Shown piece by piece: positions 1 through 8,460 of a stretch of DNA of 64,000 nucleotides (position 1 is its first letter; every line of letters begins with the position of its first letter). This DNA is from UBA11606 sp964504305 (GTDB taxonomy: Bacteria; Actinomycetota; Acidimicrobiia; Acidimicrobiales; Aldehydirespiratoraceae). Under the pieces are notes generated by a model. It was given only the letters and a program-made list of their open reading frames with translations, made no database searches and was not told the origin of the DNA. The DNA lies in NCBI GenBank assembly GCA_964504305.1, contig CAZDEB010000003.1:186001-250000 (forward strand), read 5' to 3'. The translations under genes and the position numbers were made by a program.

Positions 1-127
1 CGATCGCCACGCGAGCACACGCCCCGGCGTCGATCCAACCGTCGAAGTGCACGAGTAGCACCGGGTCGAGCAACGACGGGGTTGCGAGCAGTGTGAAGAT
101 GTCGTCGGGGGAAGTGGGGCGTGTCAT
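1..127 (-). CDS. PAC2 family protein, N-terminal fragment
   Basis: The minus strand reads as protein from an ATG at 127 to the window edge, giving 42 codons. The fragment contains LLDPVLLVHFDGWIDAG, which resembles the conserved N-terminal segment of PAC2 (proteasome-assembly-chaperone-like) proteins of Actinobacteria, where the pattern is roughly L.DPV.....GW.DAG. The family role in bacteria is not established. A GATGAGG sequence lies a few bases upstream of the ATG on the minus strand and could be a ribosome binding site. The gene is divergent from the thioredoxin gene. It is cut off at the window start, so most of it cannot be seen. Confidence 0.6.
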   Translation of the reverse strand, partial: MTRPTSPDDIFTLLATPSLLDPVLLVHFDGWIDAGACARVAI

Positions 128-181
128 CTGAACCTCATCTCAAGCGTAGGCGCCATAACCGGGAATGACAGAACTGGCCGA

Positions 182-187
182 TACGTT
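182..187 (+). promoter_or_regulatory. Putative -10 box of the thioredoxin gene
   Basis: TACGTT lies 10 bases before the ATG at 198, so transcription would start only about 3 bases ahead of that codon. If this is the promoter it excludes the alternative ATG at 165. Confidence 0.35.
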
Positions 188-197
188 GCAACCCACA

Positions 198-709
198 ATG
201 GCTGATGTAACTGACGCAACATTCGAGATCGACGTGATCGAACGGTCCAAGACCGTTCCGGTTGTTATCGACCTTTGGGCCGAGTGGTGCGGGCCGTGCA
301 AACAGCTCGGACCCATCCTCGAAAAGGTCGTCGCCGAAACCAACGGAGCGGTAGAGCTGGCCAAGGTCGACGTTGATGCCAACCCTGGTGTCGGTCAGGC
401 GTTCAAGGTGCAATCGATACCCGCGGTGTACGCGATGGTTGATGGCCAAGTGGTCGACGGGTTCATGGGCGCCCAAGGCGAACAACAGGTGCGAGAGTTT
501 GTCGCCAAGCTCGTGCCTCCCACCGAGCTCACCGAAATCGAGAAGCTTTTGGCCGCGGNNNNNNNNNNNNNNNNNNNNNNNNNNNNNNNNNNNNNNNNNN
601 NNNNNNNNNNNNNNNNNNNNNNNNNNNNNNNNNNNNNNNNNNNNNNNNNNNNNNNNNNGACCCTCGCACCGCCGACTGGCGTCGCAAGCTGAGTACCGCC
701 CTCTTTTAG
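198..709 (+). CDS. Thioredoxin-domain protein (CnoX/YbbN-like), interrupted by assembly gap
   Basis: The N-terminal part is a clear thioredoxin domain with WAEWCGPC (the CGPC redox pair) and the cis-proline loop QSIPAVYA. The family reduces disulfides or acts as a holdase with thioredoxin activity. A 100-N gap at 559-658 removes the middle. Beyond the gap a different frame encodes DPRTADWRRKLSTALF followed by TAG at 707-709. That tail resembles the C-terminus of thioredoxins carrying a C-terminal TPR-like region, so the true gene ends at 709 and the N run does not have its real length. I chose the ATG at 198 because MADVTDATFE fits the usual thioredoxin start; an ATG at 165 is also in frame. 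Function is confident for the visible domain, less so for the whole protein. Confidence 0.8.
559..658. other. Assembly gap (100 Ns)
   Basis: Exactly 100 unknown bases, the usual placeholder for a scaffold gap of unknown size. The reading frame of the thioredoxin gene before the gap (frame of 198) differs from the frame of its recognisable C-terminus after the gap (frame of 659), so the true missing length is not 100 modulo 3. Confidence 0.95.
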
Positions 710-710
710 C

Positions 711-749
711 GGGCACAGGTTAGCAAGCACAGGTTAGCAAGCACAGGTT
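711..749. repeat. Short tandem repeat after the thioredoxin stop
   Basis: The 14-base unit AGCAAGCACAGGTT occurs twice in perfect tandem (722-735 and 736-749), preceded by a partial copy (GGGCACAGGTT, 711-721). It starts two bases after the thioredoxin stop codon. It does not form an obvious hairpin. Confidence 0.85.
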
Positions 750-841
750 TTGGCTAGCCAACGGCGCAACGCCACGTCATCGCGCTAACGTCGACATCAC
801 TTCACTTCCCCTCGAAGCTCGCCGGATGCCGGGAGAGCCGC

Positions 842-1543
842 GTGGACGTGGACGAACAAGAATTTGATGTCGAATTTTCGTGGCGCGACGGGCCCGAAAT
901 GTTGGCCGACCGACTCGGCGTCACCCCCGCCGCGGTTGTCGCCGGCGCGGTAATGATCGCCGCGGCAGGGTGGGGTGCCTGGTTGGCGCTACGACCGCCC
1001 GCGGTGGCGGTCGAACAGGTGTTGCCGCAGGTCGGCGCGGTCGAGATTCCGATTGACGTCACCACTACCGAGAAACCGGTGGCGGTCGTACTCGTGGTTC
1101 ACGTCGACGGCGCCGTTGTCAACCCGGGCGTTCACGAGGTCGCTGCCGGCAGTCGCGTCGTCGATGCCGTTGTTGCCGCGGGAGGTTTACGCTCCGACGC
1201 CGACCGGTCTCGGCTGAATTTGGCCCGCCCGGTCGAAGACGGGCAGCGGATTTGGGTGCCGATCATCGGGGAGCAGGAACCGGCGGTCGTATTGCCCACG
1301 GGAGGGTCAGGCGACGCCGCTGGCTCGACGGTGAGCGGGAGCGGCGGCGCTGCGACGGTGAACGTGAACCAGGCCGATGCCGGTCGCCTCGAAGCGTTGT
1401 CGGGTATTGGGCCGAGTCTGGCGGCCGCCATCGTGCGTTACCGCGAAGAAAACGGCCCGTTCGCCACCGTCGATGGCCTGCAAGCAGTACCGGGTATCGG
1501 TCCCGCCAAGTTGGCGCAATTGAGAGATCAGGTCGCCTTGTGA
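842..1543 (+). CDS. comEA: ComEA-like DNA-binding competence protein
   Basis: The 233-residue protein has one N-terminal membrane segment (about residues 28-50), a SLBB-type domain (VVHVDGAVVNPGVHEV, about 85-140) and a C-terminal double helix-hairpin-helix domain (VNVNQADAGRLEALSGIGPS and GLQAVPGIGPAKLAQL). This is the usual ComEA architecture; it binds incoming double-stranded DNA at the outer face of the membrane during transformation. The start is a GTG at 842. Its stop overlaps the GTG start of comEC, so the two are translationally coupled. Confidence 0.9.
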   Translation: MDVDEQEFDVEFSWRDGPEMLADRLGVTPAAVVAGAVMIAAAGWGAWLALRPPAVAVEQVLPQVGAVEIPIDVTTTEKPVAVVLVVHVDGAVVNPGVHEVAAGSRVVDAVVAAGGLRSDADRSRLNLARPVEDGQRIWVPIIGEQEPAVVLPTGGSGDAAGSTVSGSGGAATVNVNQADAGRLEALSGIGPSLAAAIVRYREENGPFATVDGLQAVPGIGPAKLAQLRDQVAL

Positions 1544-3321
1544 AAGCCCACGCGGCGATGATCGGCGCGGTGGCTGGTGCGTGGTGGGTCCCGTCAGTTC
1601 ACTGGGCGATTGTCGGGTTGGGGCTTGGCCTTGTAGTTGTTTGGCCGAGGGCTGTGACAGTCCTTGTGGTGGCGGCGTTGGTGTGCGGATTTCTGGCGAA
1701 CCGATCGTTGGTCGCGCTCGATCCACCCGTGGCCGGGCCTTTCGAGCAGTGGGTGACCTTGACCTCGGACCCTCGCCCGCTGGGTAGCCACGGGATTCGG
1801 GCCCGGGCCAAGTGGGGGGCCCGATACGTTTCGCTTAGCGCTCACGGCCCGACGGCGGGTCACCTCGACGATCATCTGGCCGGCGATCAGGTGCTGATCA
1901 GGGGCACGGTGTCGCCGGCTCGTCGGGGGGACGATTGGGCCCGCTGGCGCCACGAGGTGGGCTCGATCAGTGTGGCCGAAGTTGTCGACAGCGCTCCGGG
2001 ATCGTTGGTTAGTCGTTTCGCCAACGGTATTCGACGGCGGTTGTCGGCCGGGGCCGAACCGCTCGACCGCAACGACCGGGCCGTGTTTCTGGGGATGGTG
2101 ATCGGCGACGACCGGGATCAATCGGCAGTGGTCGCCGACGATTTTCGGGCCGCGGGGCTCGGCCACCTGCTGGTGGTGTCGGGCCAAAACGTGGCTTTCG
2201 TGCTGGCGATTTTCGCCCCGGCCCTCAGCCGAACCCGGCCCGGTGTGCGCCTGGTCGTCTTGATGGTGGTGCTCTTGTTCTTCGCGTTGCTCACCCGGTT
2301 CGAGCCATCGGTTCTACGCGCCGTTGCCATGGCCGCGGTGGGGGTGGGTGGCACCGCGCTCGGAGCGCCGATCGATGGCCGTAAGGGTTTGTCGGCGGCG
2401 ATTGCTGCGGTGCTGGTTATCGATCCGTTTCTGGTCCACGTTTTGGCGTTTCAGCTTTCGGCCGCCGCGACCGCCGGCATTGTGTGGGGGAGCGGTCCAT
2501 TGGCGGCCCGGCTCCGCGGCCCTGGCCCGCTTCGTGTTGCCATTGCCACGACCGTCTCGGCCCAGCTCGCCGTGGCTCCGCTGCTGCTATTTACATTTGG
2601 TCCGATGCCCTTGGCCAGCCTCGGGGCCAACCTGCTTGCTGGCCCGGTCTCGGGACCGCTATTGGTGTGGGGATTCACCGCGGGACTCGTCGCTGGAATG
2701 TTCGGCGGACCGGTAGCTGCACTGTTGCAAACCCCGACCGAGTTGATGCTGTGGTGGGTCCGCTCCGTGGCTCGACTCGCGGCCCATGGACCTCAGGCAA
2801 CCATCGCCGCGACATCGATGATGGTGGTCGCCGGTTCTTTGGCAGCGCTCATGATCGGGGCCGGCAAGGTTCGACTGGCGGCGGTCGCGGTGATCAGCGC
2901 GGTGGCCGTGGTTTCCCTTCACGGCGCGCCGGTGGTGCCGCCGGGATACACCGAGCTCGCCGACGTTGGCCAGCTGGTCAAATCCAACGACCAAGTGGTG
3001 CTGATCTTGCACGACCTGGCGTGGCCGCGCGATGTCGTTAGTTCTTTGCGCCTCGTTGGGGTTCGTCGACTCGATCTGGTTGTTGCTACCGACGGCGACG
3101 CGGCCGATGCTCAAGCGGTGCTGGCGATTCGCGAAAGATACGGACCGGTGCCGGCGATTGCTCCTCCGTTACATCGTGTCCCGGGGGCTCGCACGTTGCG
3201 GGTGGGACAGGTCGCTTCGATCGACGGGATTTCTGCCGCTGCCGAGACGCGGGCTGGGGCATGGACCGCGACGGTCAGATTTGGCGCCACCACCGAGGAC
3301 TCCCAATCAGCTTCCGGGTAG
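1540..3321 (+). CDS. comEC: ComEC/Rec2-like DNA uptake channel with degenerate C-terminal domain
   Basis: Multi-pass membrane protein of 593 residues with an N-terminal DUF4131-like region and the competence domain (GLGHLLVVSGQNVAF, equivalent to the family motif HLLAVSG.H). ComEC transports single-stranded DNA into the cytoplasm. I chose the GTG at 1540 because it overlaps the comEA stop (GTGA) and precedes the first membrane helix; the reading frame is open further upstream only as an overlap with comEA. The C-terminal metallo-beta-lactamase-like region is short, and the metal-binding HxHxDH signature is replaced by ATDGDAAD, so no nuclease activity is expected from it. Confidence 0.88.
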   Translation: MKAHAAMIGAVAGAWWVPSVHWAIVGLGLGLVVVWPRAVTVLVVAALVCGFLANRSLVALDPPVAGPFEQWVTLTSDPRPLGSHGIRARAKWGARYVSLSAHGPTAGHLDDHLAGDQVLIRGTVSPARRGDDWARWRHEVGSISVAEVVDSAPGSLVSRFANGIRRRLSAGAEPLDRNDRAVFLGMVIGDDRDQSAVVADDFRAAGLGHLLVVSGQNVAFVLAIFAPALSRTRPGVRLVVLMVVLLFFALLTRFEPSVLRAVAMAAVGVGGTALGAPIDGRKGLSAAIAAVLVIDPFLVHVLAFQLSAAATAGIVWGSGPLAARLRGPGPLRVAIATTVSAQLAVAPLLLFTFGPMPLASLGANLLAGPVSGPLLVWGFTAGLVAGMFGGPVAALLQTPTELMLWWVRSVARLAAHGPQATIAATSMMVVAGSLAALMIGAGKVRLAAVAVISAVAVVSLHGAPVVPPGYTELADVGQLVKSNDQVVLILHDLAWPRDVVSSLRLVGVRRLDLVVATDGDAADAQAVLAIRERYGPVPAIAPPLHRVPGARTLRVGQVASIDGISAAAETRAGAWTATVRFGATTEDSQSASG

Positions 3322-3324
3322 GGT
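3319..3324 (+). promoter_or_regulatory. Putative -10 box, leaderless start of the folP2-like gene
   Basis: TAGGGT lies 8 bases before the ATG at 3333, and no ribosome binding site is present. It overlaps the comEC stop codon. Confidence 0.45.
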
Positions 3325-3332
3325 CCGATCCG

Positions 3333-4169
3333 ATGTTTGTAGAGCTCGGTCGGACCCGCTTCGACATCACAACCCGAGCCTTGGTGATGGGCATCCTCAA
3401 CCGCACACCGGATTCGTTCTACGACGGCGGTCAGTACTGGTCCTTCGATGAATTCTTGACCAAGGCCGAGCAGTTGGTCGCCGACGGCGCCGACTTCCTC
3501 GACGTGGGCGGGGTCAAAGCCGGCCCCGGGCCCGAAGTCACCACCGAACAAGAACTCGACCGCGTCGTTCCGGCCATCGCCGAGTTGCGGGCCCGGTTCG
3601 ATATCCCGATCTCGGTTGATACGTTTCGCGCCGATGTCTTGGAGGAGTCGATCAACGCCGGCGCGTGCATCGGCAACGACATCAGCGGTTTCGCCGATCC
3701 TCGTTACTTGGCCGTGGCCGCCGAAAACGACGCCTCGGTGGTTGCGACCCATGTCCGTATCGGCCCCCGCATCCCTGACCCCAATCCGATCTATGCCGAT
3801 GTTCGCGCTGAGGTCACCGACTTCTTACGACGTCGCGGTCAAGCGGCCGTCGACGCCGGGATCCCACCAGAACGGGTCATGATCGATGCGGGCCTCGATC
3901 TCGGCAAGACTCCGGCGATGTCAACCGGGTTGCTTCGCCACAGCGACGATCTTGTGGCACTCGGGTTCCCGGTGTTCTTGTCGGCCAGCAACAAGGGCTT
4001 CCTTGGCGAACTATCTGGTACCGAGGTTGATGATCGACGCGAGGTCACACTCGGAGCGCACGCACTCGGGATCGCGTTGGGTTGTCGGATTCTCAGAGCT
4101 CACGATGTCAAATCCAATCGCCGCCTCGCCGACACCATGAGCGCGGTGCTCGAGCATCGGCGACACTGA
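3333..4169 (+). CDS. folP2: Dihydropteroate synthase-like protein, FolP2 type
   Basis: The 278-residue TIM-barrel protein starts with the family motif ALVMGILNRTPDSFYDGG. The second loop reads DVGGVKAGPG instead of DIGGESTRPG. The same DVGGVKAGPG sequence is found, from memory, in mycobacterial FolP2, a paralogue reported to lack dihydropteroate synthase activity. Further matches to that subfamily are the SVDTFRA segment and the SNKGFLGE segment. I therefore call it FolP2-like rather than the folate enzyme FolP1. The ATG at 3333 is supported by a -10 box just upstream. It is followed by holA three bases after its stop. Confidence 0.8.
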   Translation: MFVELGRTRFDITTRALVMGILNRTPDSFYDGGQYWSFDEFLTKAEQLVADGADFLDVGGVKAGPGPEVTTEQELDRVVPAIAELRARFDIPISVDTFRADVLEESINAGACIGNDISGFADPRYLAVAAENDASVVATHVRIGPRIPDPNPIYADVRAEVTDFLRRRGQAAVDAGIPPERVMIDAGLDLGKTPAMSTGLLRHSDDLVALGFPVFLSASNKGFLGELSGTEVDDRREVTLGAHALGIALGCRILRAHDVKSNRRLADTMSAVLEHRRH

Positions 4170-4172
4170 ACC

Positions 4173-5210
4173 ATGGCTATGCGGCTCATCATCGGCGACG
4201 ACTCGATTTTGGTTGGCGAGGCGATCACCCGCGCCGTCGACGAATTGATCGGCGACGGCGACCGTAGCTTGATGCTCGAGGTCATCACCGAAGTCGATTA
4301 TCGCAACGACGATGGGTCGTGGGACGCTGCTCCGCTGCTCGATGCGGCGCGTACCCCGCCGTTTTTGACCGATCGTCGAGTGGTGGTGGGACGTCATCTT
4401 GGACGGTTCTCGCGTAAAGAGGACTATGCCTCGGTGCTCACATTGTTGAGCGAACCGCTCGATACCACCGACATGGTGCTGGTCTGGGAAAAGGGAGTCG
4501 AGCCCAAAGTCGACCGCATGCCGACGTTGCCCAAGGCCCTCAAGGAAGCGGCCCAGTTGGCCGGAGCGGTCGTCGAACAAACTTCGGCCCCGCGGGGGAA
4601 GGCCGCGAGCGAATGGCTTCGTGATCAACTCGACAAGAGCGACCTCAACTTTGACCGGGCCGCGGTAAACGCCGTCGACAAGTTGCTCGGCGAGGACCGA
4701 AGCCGGGTGGTAGGGCTGGTTCGCACCCTCGAAGGGGCATTGGGTGCCGGTGCAGCGGTAACCGTCGAGGACATTTCGACCTTTGGTGGCGAGCAGGGGT
4801 CGACGGTTCCGTGGGCCCTCGATGATGCGATCGACAGCGGCAATGTCGCTGACGCGTTGGCGATCCTGCCTCGTCTCATCCCGTACTCAGGCAGCCCAAC
4901 CGATCGCAACGGTGCGGCGTTTCGGCTGCTGGCAGTGCTGCACAAGCGCTACTCCAACATGCTTCGCCTCGACGGGGCCGGCATCCGCGACGAAAAGCAG
5001 GCGGCGTCGGTGTTGGGTATGAAAGGTTCGACGTTTCCGGCCAAAAAAGCGCTTCAACAAAGCAGAAAGCTCGGGACCGAGAAACTGGCCCGAGCTATCG
5101 AGTTGCTGGCCGAAGCCGATATGTCGCTTCGGGGAACGGTGGACTGGCCACCTGAGCTGGTGATCGAAGTCTTGGTAGCTCGACTGGCCAACTTGGCTCG
5201 CCGGCGCTAG
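4173..5210 (+). CDS. holA: DNA polymerase III subunit delta
   Basis: The 345-residue protein has the HolA layout: an N-terminal nucleotide-binding-like fold (LIIGDDSILVGEAITRAV), a central segment with DEAL-like helices, and a C-terminal collar region (RLLAVLHKRYSNMLRL, SMLRGT-like SLRGTVDWP). It loads the sliding clamp as part of the clamp-loader complex. It sits in the conserved order comEA-comEC-holA-rpsT-lepA. The ATG at 4173 follows the folP2-like stop by three bases. Confidence 0.9.
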   Translation: MAMRLIIGDDSILVGEAITRAVDELIGDGDRSLMLEVITEVDYRNDDGSWDAAPLLDAARTPPFLTDRRVVVGRHLGRFSRKEDYASVLTLLSEPLDTTDMVLVWEKGVEPKVDRMPTLPKALKEAAQLAGAVVEQTSAPRGKAASEWLRDQLDKSDLNFDRAAVNAVDKLLGEDRSRVVGLVRTLEGALGAGAAVTVEDISTFGGEQGSTVPWALDDAIDSGNVADALAILPRLIPYSGSPTDRNGAAFRLLAVLHKRYSNMLRLDGAGIRDEKQAASVLGMKGSTFPAKKALQQSRKLGTEKLARAIELLAEADMSLRGTVDWPPELVIEVLVARLANLARRR

Positions 5211-5220
5211 GCGGAGTTGT

Positions 5221-5481
5221 TCAGCTCTGAGCGGCGAGGCGCTTGGCCAGCTGGCTCTTTTTGCGAGCGGCCTTGTTCTTGTGGATCAGACCGTTGGCGG
5301 CGGCCTTGTCGAGACGCTTGATGGCGTCGCGGACGATTTCGTCGGCGTTGTCAGCACCCTCGGCGATGGCGACATCGGCGGACTTGGTGCGGGTTTGGAT
5401 TTCTGAACGCGCCTTGCGGTTCGCGAGGTTGCGCTTGACCGTCTGACGGTTGCGCTTGATCTGCGACTTGATGTTGGCCAC
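5221..5481 (-). CDS. rpsT: 30S ribosomal protein S20
   Basis: The 86-residue basic protein begins MANIKSQIKRNRQTVKRN and ends with NKAARKKSQLAKRL, the hallmark helices of S20, which binds the 5' domain of 16S rRNA. It starts at a GTG (5481) and is convergent with holA and divergent from lepA. Its length is normal for the family. Confidence 0.96.
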   Translation of the reverse strand: MANIKSQIKRNRQTVKRNLANRKARSEIQTRTKSADVAIAEGADNADEIVRDAIKRLDKAAANGLIHKNKAARKKSQLAKRLAAQS

Positions 5482-5643
5482 GACTACCTACTGGTTGTGA
5501 AGAGAACGTATTTAGAGAGCGAAGGCTCGATCCGCGACGAAAGCGCCGAATCGGCCGACCACAAATGCTATCGGGGTTCAACCACCGATCGCACCCGAAC
5601 ATCGGTAACGTCAGGGAGTTCTACCCCCGTTTGCATTGTTGTC

Positions 5644-7428
5644 ATGGACCTTTCGCGCATTCGCAATACGTCAATCATTGCTCACATCGATCACGGCAAG
5701 TCGACTCTCGCCGACCGGATGCTTGAGATAACCGGGGCCGTCGAGGCCCGAGACATGCGCGCCCAATACCTCGATTCGATGGATATCGAACGCGAGCGGG
5801 GTATCACGATCAAGCTTCAGTCGGTCCGTCTCGACTGGGACGACCACATCATCAACCTCATCGACACGCCCGGCCACGTCGACTTCGGTTACGAAGTCAG
5901 TCGTTCGTTGGCGGCCTGCGAGAGCGTCATCCTTGTTGTCGATGCCGCTCAAGGCATCGAGGCGCAGACGCTGGCCAACTGCTACTTGGCGATGGAGAAC
6001 GACCTCGAGATCGTTGCCTGTCTCAACAAAATCGACCTACCGGCCGCCGAGCCCGATCGTTACGCAGCCGAGATCGAGAACGTGCTCGGTATACCGGCCG
6101 ACGACATCTTGCGTATCTCGGCCAAGACCGGCGAGGGCGTCGGCGCGGTGCTCGATGCGGTGATTTCGCATGCACCGGCGCCCGAGGGCAGCCGTGACGA
6201 GCCGTTGCAAGCGCTCATCTTCGACTCTCACTTCGACCAATACCGAGGGGTTGTGTCGTCGATTCGTGTCGTCAACGGTGTGATCTCGTCCAAGTCGAAG
6301 TTGCGCTTCATGCACGCCGGAACGAGCCATGACCCCGACGAGATCGGGGTCCGAACACCCGATAACACTCCCGTGGCCGAGTTGGGGCCTGGCGAAACCG
6401 GCTACCTCATCGCCGGTATCAAAGATGTCGGCGAGGCCCGCTCCGGCGAGACCGTCACCAACGATCGTCACCCGGCCCAAGAAGCGCTCGACGGCTACCA
6501 AGAACCCAAACCCATGGTGTTCTCGGGCCTATACCCGATCGACGGCGACGAGTTCTCCGACCTCCGTGAAGCCCTAGAAAAACTCCGACTCAACGACTCG
6601 AGCTTCACCTACGAACCCGAAACCTCCGGAGCCCTCGGCTTCGGTTTCCGGTGCGGGTTCCTTGGGTTGTTGCACATGGAGATCGTGCGGGAACGACTCG
6701 AACGCGAATTTGGACTCACCCTGATTTCCACCGCGCCGTCGGTGGAGTATCACGTCACCAAGGGCGACAACACCGAAGTTGTTTGCTCGAATCCATCGGA
6801 GTTGCCGTCGGCGGCGGAGATTGTCAGCATCGCCGAGCCTTACCTGAGGGCCAGCGTTTTGACCCCTACCGACTACACCGGCACGGTGATGGACCTTTGT
6901 CAGAACCGGCGCGGCGAGATGGTCAAGATGGACTATCTCTCGCCCGAACGCGTAGAGATTCACTACCGGCTCCCGTTGGCCGAAGTGGTGATCGACTTCT
7001 TTGATCAGCTCAAGAGCCGCACCCAAGGGTATGCGAGCCTCGACTACGAAACCGACGGATACGCCATTGGCAGCCTCGTCCGGGTCGACATCTTGTTGCA
7101 CGGCGATCCGGTCGATGCCTTCAGCGCGATTGTTCACAAAGACAAGGCCTACGACTATGGCCGCAAGATGGCCGAGAAGCTCAAGGAACTGATACCCCGT
7201 CAGAACTTCGAGGTTCCGATCCAGGCCGCCATCGGCGGCAAAATCATCGCCCGGACCACAGTCAAGGCCTACCGCAAAGACGTAACGGCCAAACTTTACG
7301 GCGGCGATATCACCCGCAAGAACAAGCTGCTGCAAAAGCAAAAGGAAGGCAAGAAGCGGATGAAGTCGATCGGGCGGGTCGATATCCCTCAAGAAGCGTT
7401 CATCAGCGCTCTGCAACTCGATGACTGA
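5644..7428 (+). CDS. lepA: Elongation factor 4 (LepA), ribosomal back-translocase
   Basis: The 594-residue translational GTPase has G1 AHIDHGKST, G3 DTPGHVDF and G4 NKIDLP, then domain II, domains III and V, and the LepA-specific C-terminal domain (RVDIPQEAFISAL). The ATG at 5644 gives the typical start MDLSRIRNTSIIAHIDHG; the open frame extends upstream to 5497 but that part is not conserved. In many relatives hemW follows lepA; here hrcA follows directly. Confidence 0.96.
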   Translation: MDLSRIRNTSIIAHIDHGKSTLADRMLEITGAVEARDMRAQYLDSMDIERERGITIKLQSVRLDWDDHIINLIDTPGHVDFGYEVSRSLAACESVILVVDAAQGIEAQTLANCYLAMENDLEIVACLNKIDLPAAEPDRYAAEIENVLGIPADDILRISAKTGEGVGAVLDAVISHAPAPEGSRDEPLQALIFDSHFDQYRGVVSSIRVVNGVISSKSKLRFMHAGTSHDPDEIGVRTPDNTPVAELGPGETGYLIAGIKDVGEARSGETVTNDRHPAQEALDGYQEPKPMVFSGLYPIDGDEFSDLREALEKLRLNDSSFTYEPETSGALGFGFRCGFLGLLHMEIVRERLEREFGLTLISTAPSVEYHVTKGDNTEVVCSNPSELPSAAEIVSIAEPYLRASVLTPTDYTGTVMDLCQNRRGEMVKMDYLSPERVEIHYRLPLAEVVIDFFDQLKSRTQGYASLDYETDGYAIGSLVRVDILLHGDPVDAFSAIVHKDKAYDYGRKMAEKLKELIPRQNFEVPIQAAIGGKIIARTTVKAYRKDVTAKLYGGDITRKNKLLQKQKEGKKRMKSIGRVDIPQEAFISALQLDD

Positions 7429-7449
7429 TCCCGGCCCGTCGGTGGCCGA

Positions 7450-7455
7450 TAGGCT
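7450..7455 (+). promoter_or_regulatory. Putative -10 box, leaderless start of hrcA
   Basis: TAGGCT lies 6 bases before the ATG at 7462. No Shine-Dalgarno sequence and no CIRCE inverted repeat (TTAGCACTC-N9-GAGTGCTAA) is present near it. Confidence 0.5.
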
Positions 7456-7461
7456 CCTGTG

Positions 7462-8460
7462 ATGCTCGACGAGCGTAAAGCCGCCATTCTTTCGGCTGTC
7501 GTGCAGGAGTACATCGAGACCGCTCAACCAGTGGGGTCCGGAAGGATTTCCACCGCGCCGGGAGTCGATGTGTCGTCTGCGACAGTGCGCAACGAGTTGG
7601 TCGCGCTCGAGGAGCGGGGCTATTTGGTTCAGCCCCATACCAGCGCGGGACGGATCCCAACCGACAAGGGTTACCGTTTCTTTGTTGACCGGATTCGCGA
7701 CAGTCAAGGCTCGTTGGCGACCAAAGATCCCAAGACGGTGCGTGACTTCTTCGCCGGGGCCCATGGTCAGCTCGAAGCGATGATGGAGCGCACGTCAATG
7801 TTGCTCACGTCGCTCACCGACTGGACCGCAGTGGTGGTTGGTCCGGGCGCCGAACAGGCCACGATCCGGTCAGTTCAGCTGGTCGACCTGTCGACCCACA
7901 TCGCCATGGTGGTTGCCGTGTTGAGCAACGGCACGATCGAAAAACGGACGGTCGAAGTTGCCACCGAGCTAACCCCCGAGATTGTCGAGGATGCCTCTCG
8001 TCGACTGGCCGCTGCGGTCGAGGGACAAACCCTCGCCGGGCTGACCGCGTCGATCGATTCTTCGGCTGCCGAGCCCGATCCTCTGCTCGACGCGGCCGTC
8101 GCTGCGCTCAGCGCCGCCGGCCGTCACGCCGAACTCTACGTCGGGGGTGCCTCGCGGTTGGCCGGTGCTTTCGATGCCGTCGAACAGGTGCGAGAGGTCC
8201 TCACCGTGCTCGAGGAACAGGTGGTTGTCGTCACCTTGATTCACGACGTTCTCGATCGCGGCATGAGAGTCGCGATTGGTGGCGAGACCGGTGTCGAACC
8301 GCTCGCCGATTGTTCTTTGGTGGTAGCCCCCTTCATGGTTGCGGGCGCCACGGCCGGCACCATCGGGGTGCTCGGACCTACCCGAATGGATTACTCACAG
8401 GCCCTCTCGGCAGTGGCTGTGGTGAGCAACCGACTCGAACGTGCACTGAGCGAGGGCTAA
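7462..8460 (+). CDS. hrcA: Heat-inducible transcription repressor HrcA
   Basis: The 332-residue protein has an N-terminal winged helix (LDERKAAILSAVVQEYIET, then VSSATVRNELVALEERGYL) and a C-terminal ligand-sensing GAF-like domain (IGVLGPTRMDYSQALSAV), as in HrcA, which represses chaperone genes through the CIRCE operator. The ATG at 7462 is preferred over the GTG at 7459 because of the -10 box 6 bases ahead of it. dnaJ starts on the base after the hrcA stop, so the two form an operon. No CIRCE site is visible here, so its targets (for example groEL) must lie elsewhere. Confidence 0.93.
   Translation: MLDERKAAILSAVVQEYIETAQPVGSGRISTAPGVDVSSATVRNELVALEERGYLVQPHTSAGRIPTDKGYRFFVDRIRDSQGSLATKDPKTVRDFFAGAHGQLEAMMERTSMLLTSLTDWTAVVVGPGAEQATIRSVQLVDLSTHIAMVVAVLSNGTIEKRTVEVATELTPEIVEDASRRLAAAVEGQTLAGLTASIDSSAAEPDPLLDAAVAALSAAGRHAELYVGGASRLAGAFDAVEQVREVLTVLEEQVVVVTLIHDVLDRGMRVAIGGETGVEPLADCSLVVAPFMVAGATAGTIGVLGPTRMDYSQALSAVAVVSNRLERALSEG

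Noticed and set aside
7429..7470. CIRCE operator near hrcA-dnaJ
   Set aside because: No TTAGCACTC-N9-GAGTGCTAA inverted repeat is present.
6574..7764. 396-residue open frame antisense to lepA and hrcA
   Set aside because: Shadow frame of a GC-rich gene; lepA and hrcA on the other strand are clearly the real genes.
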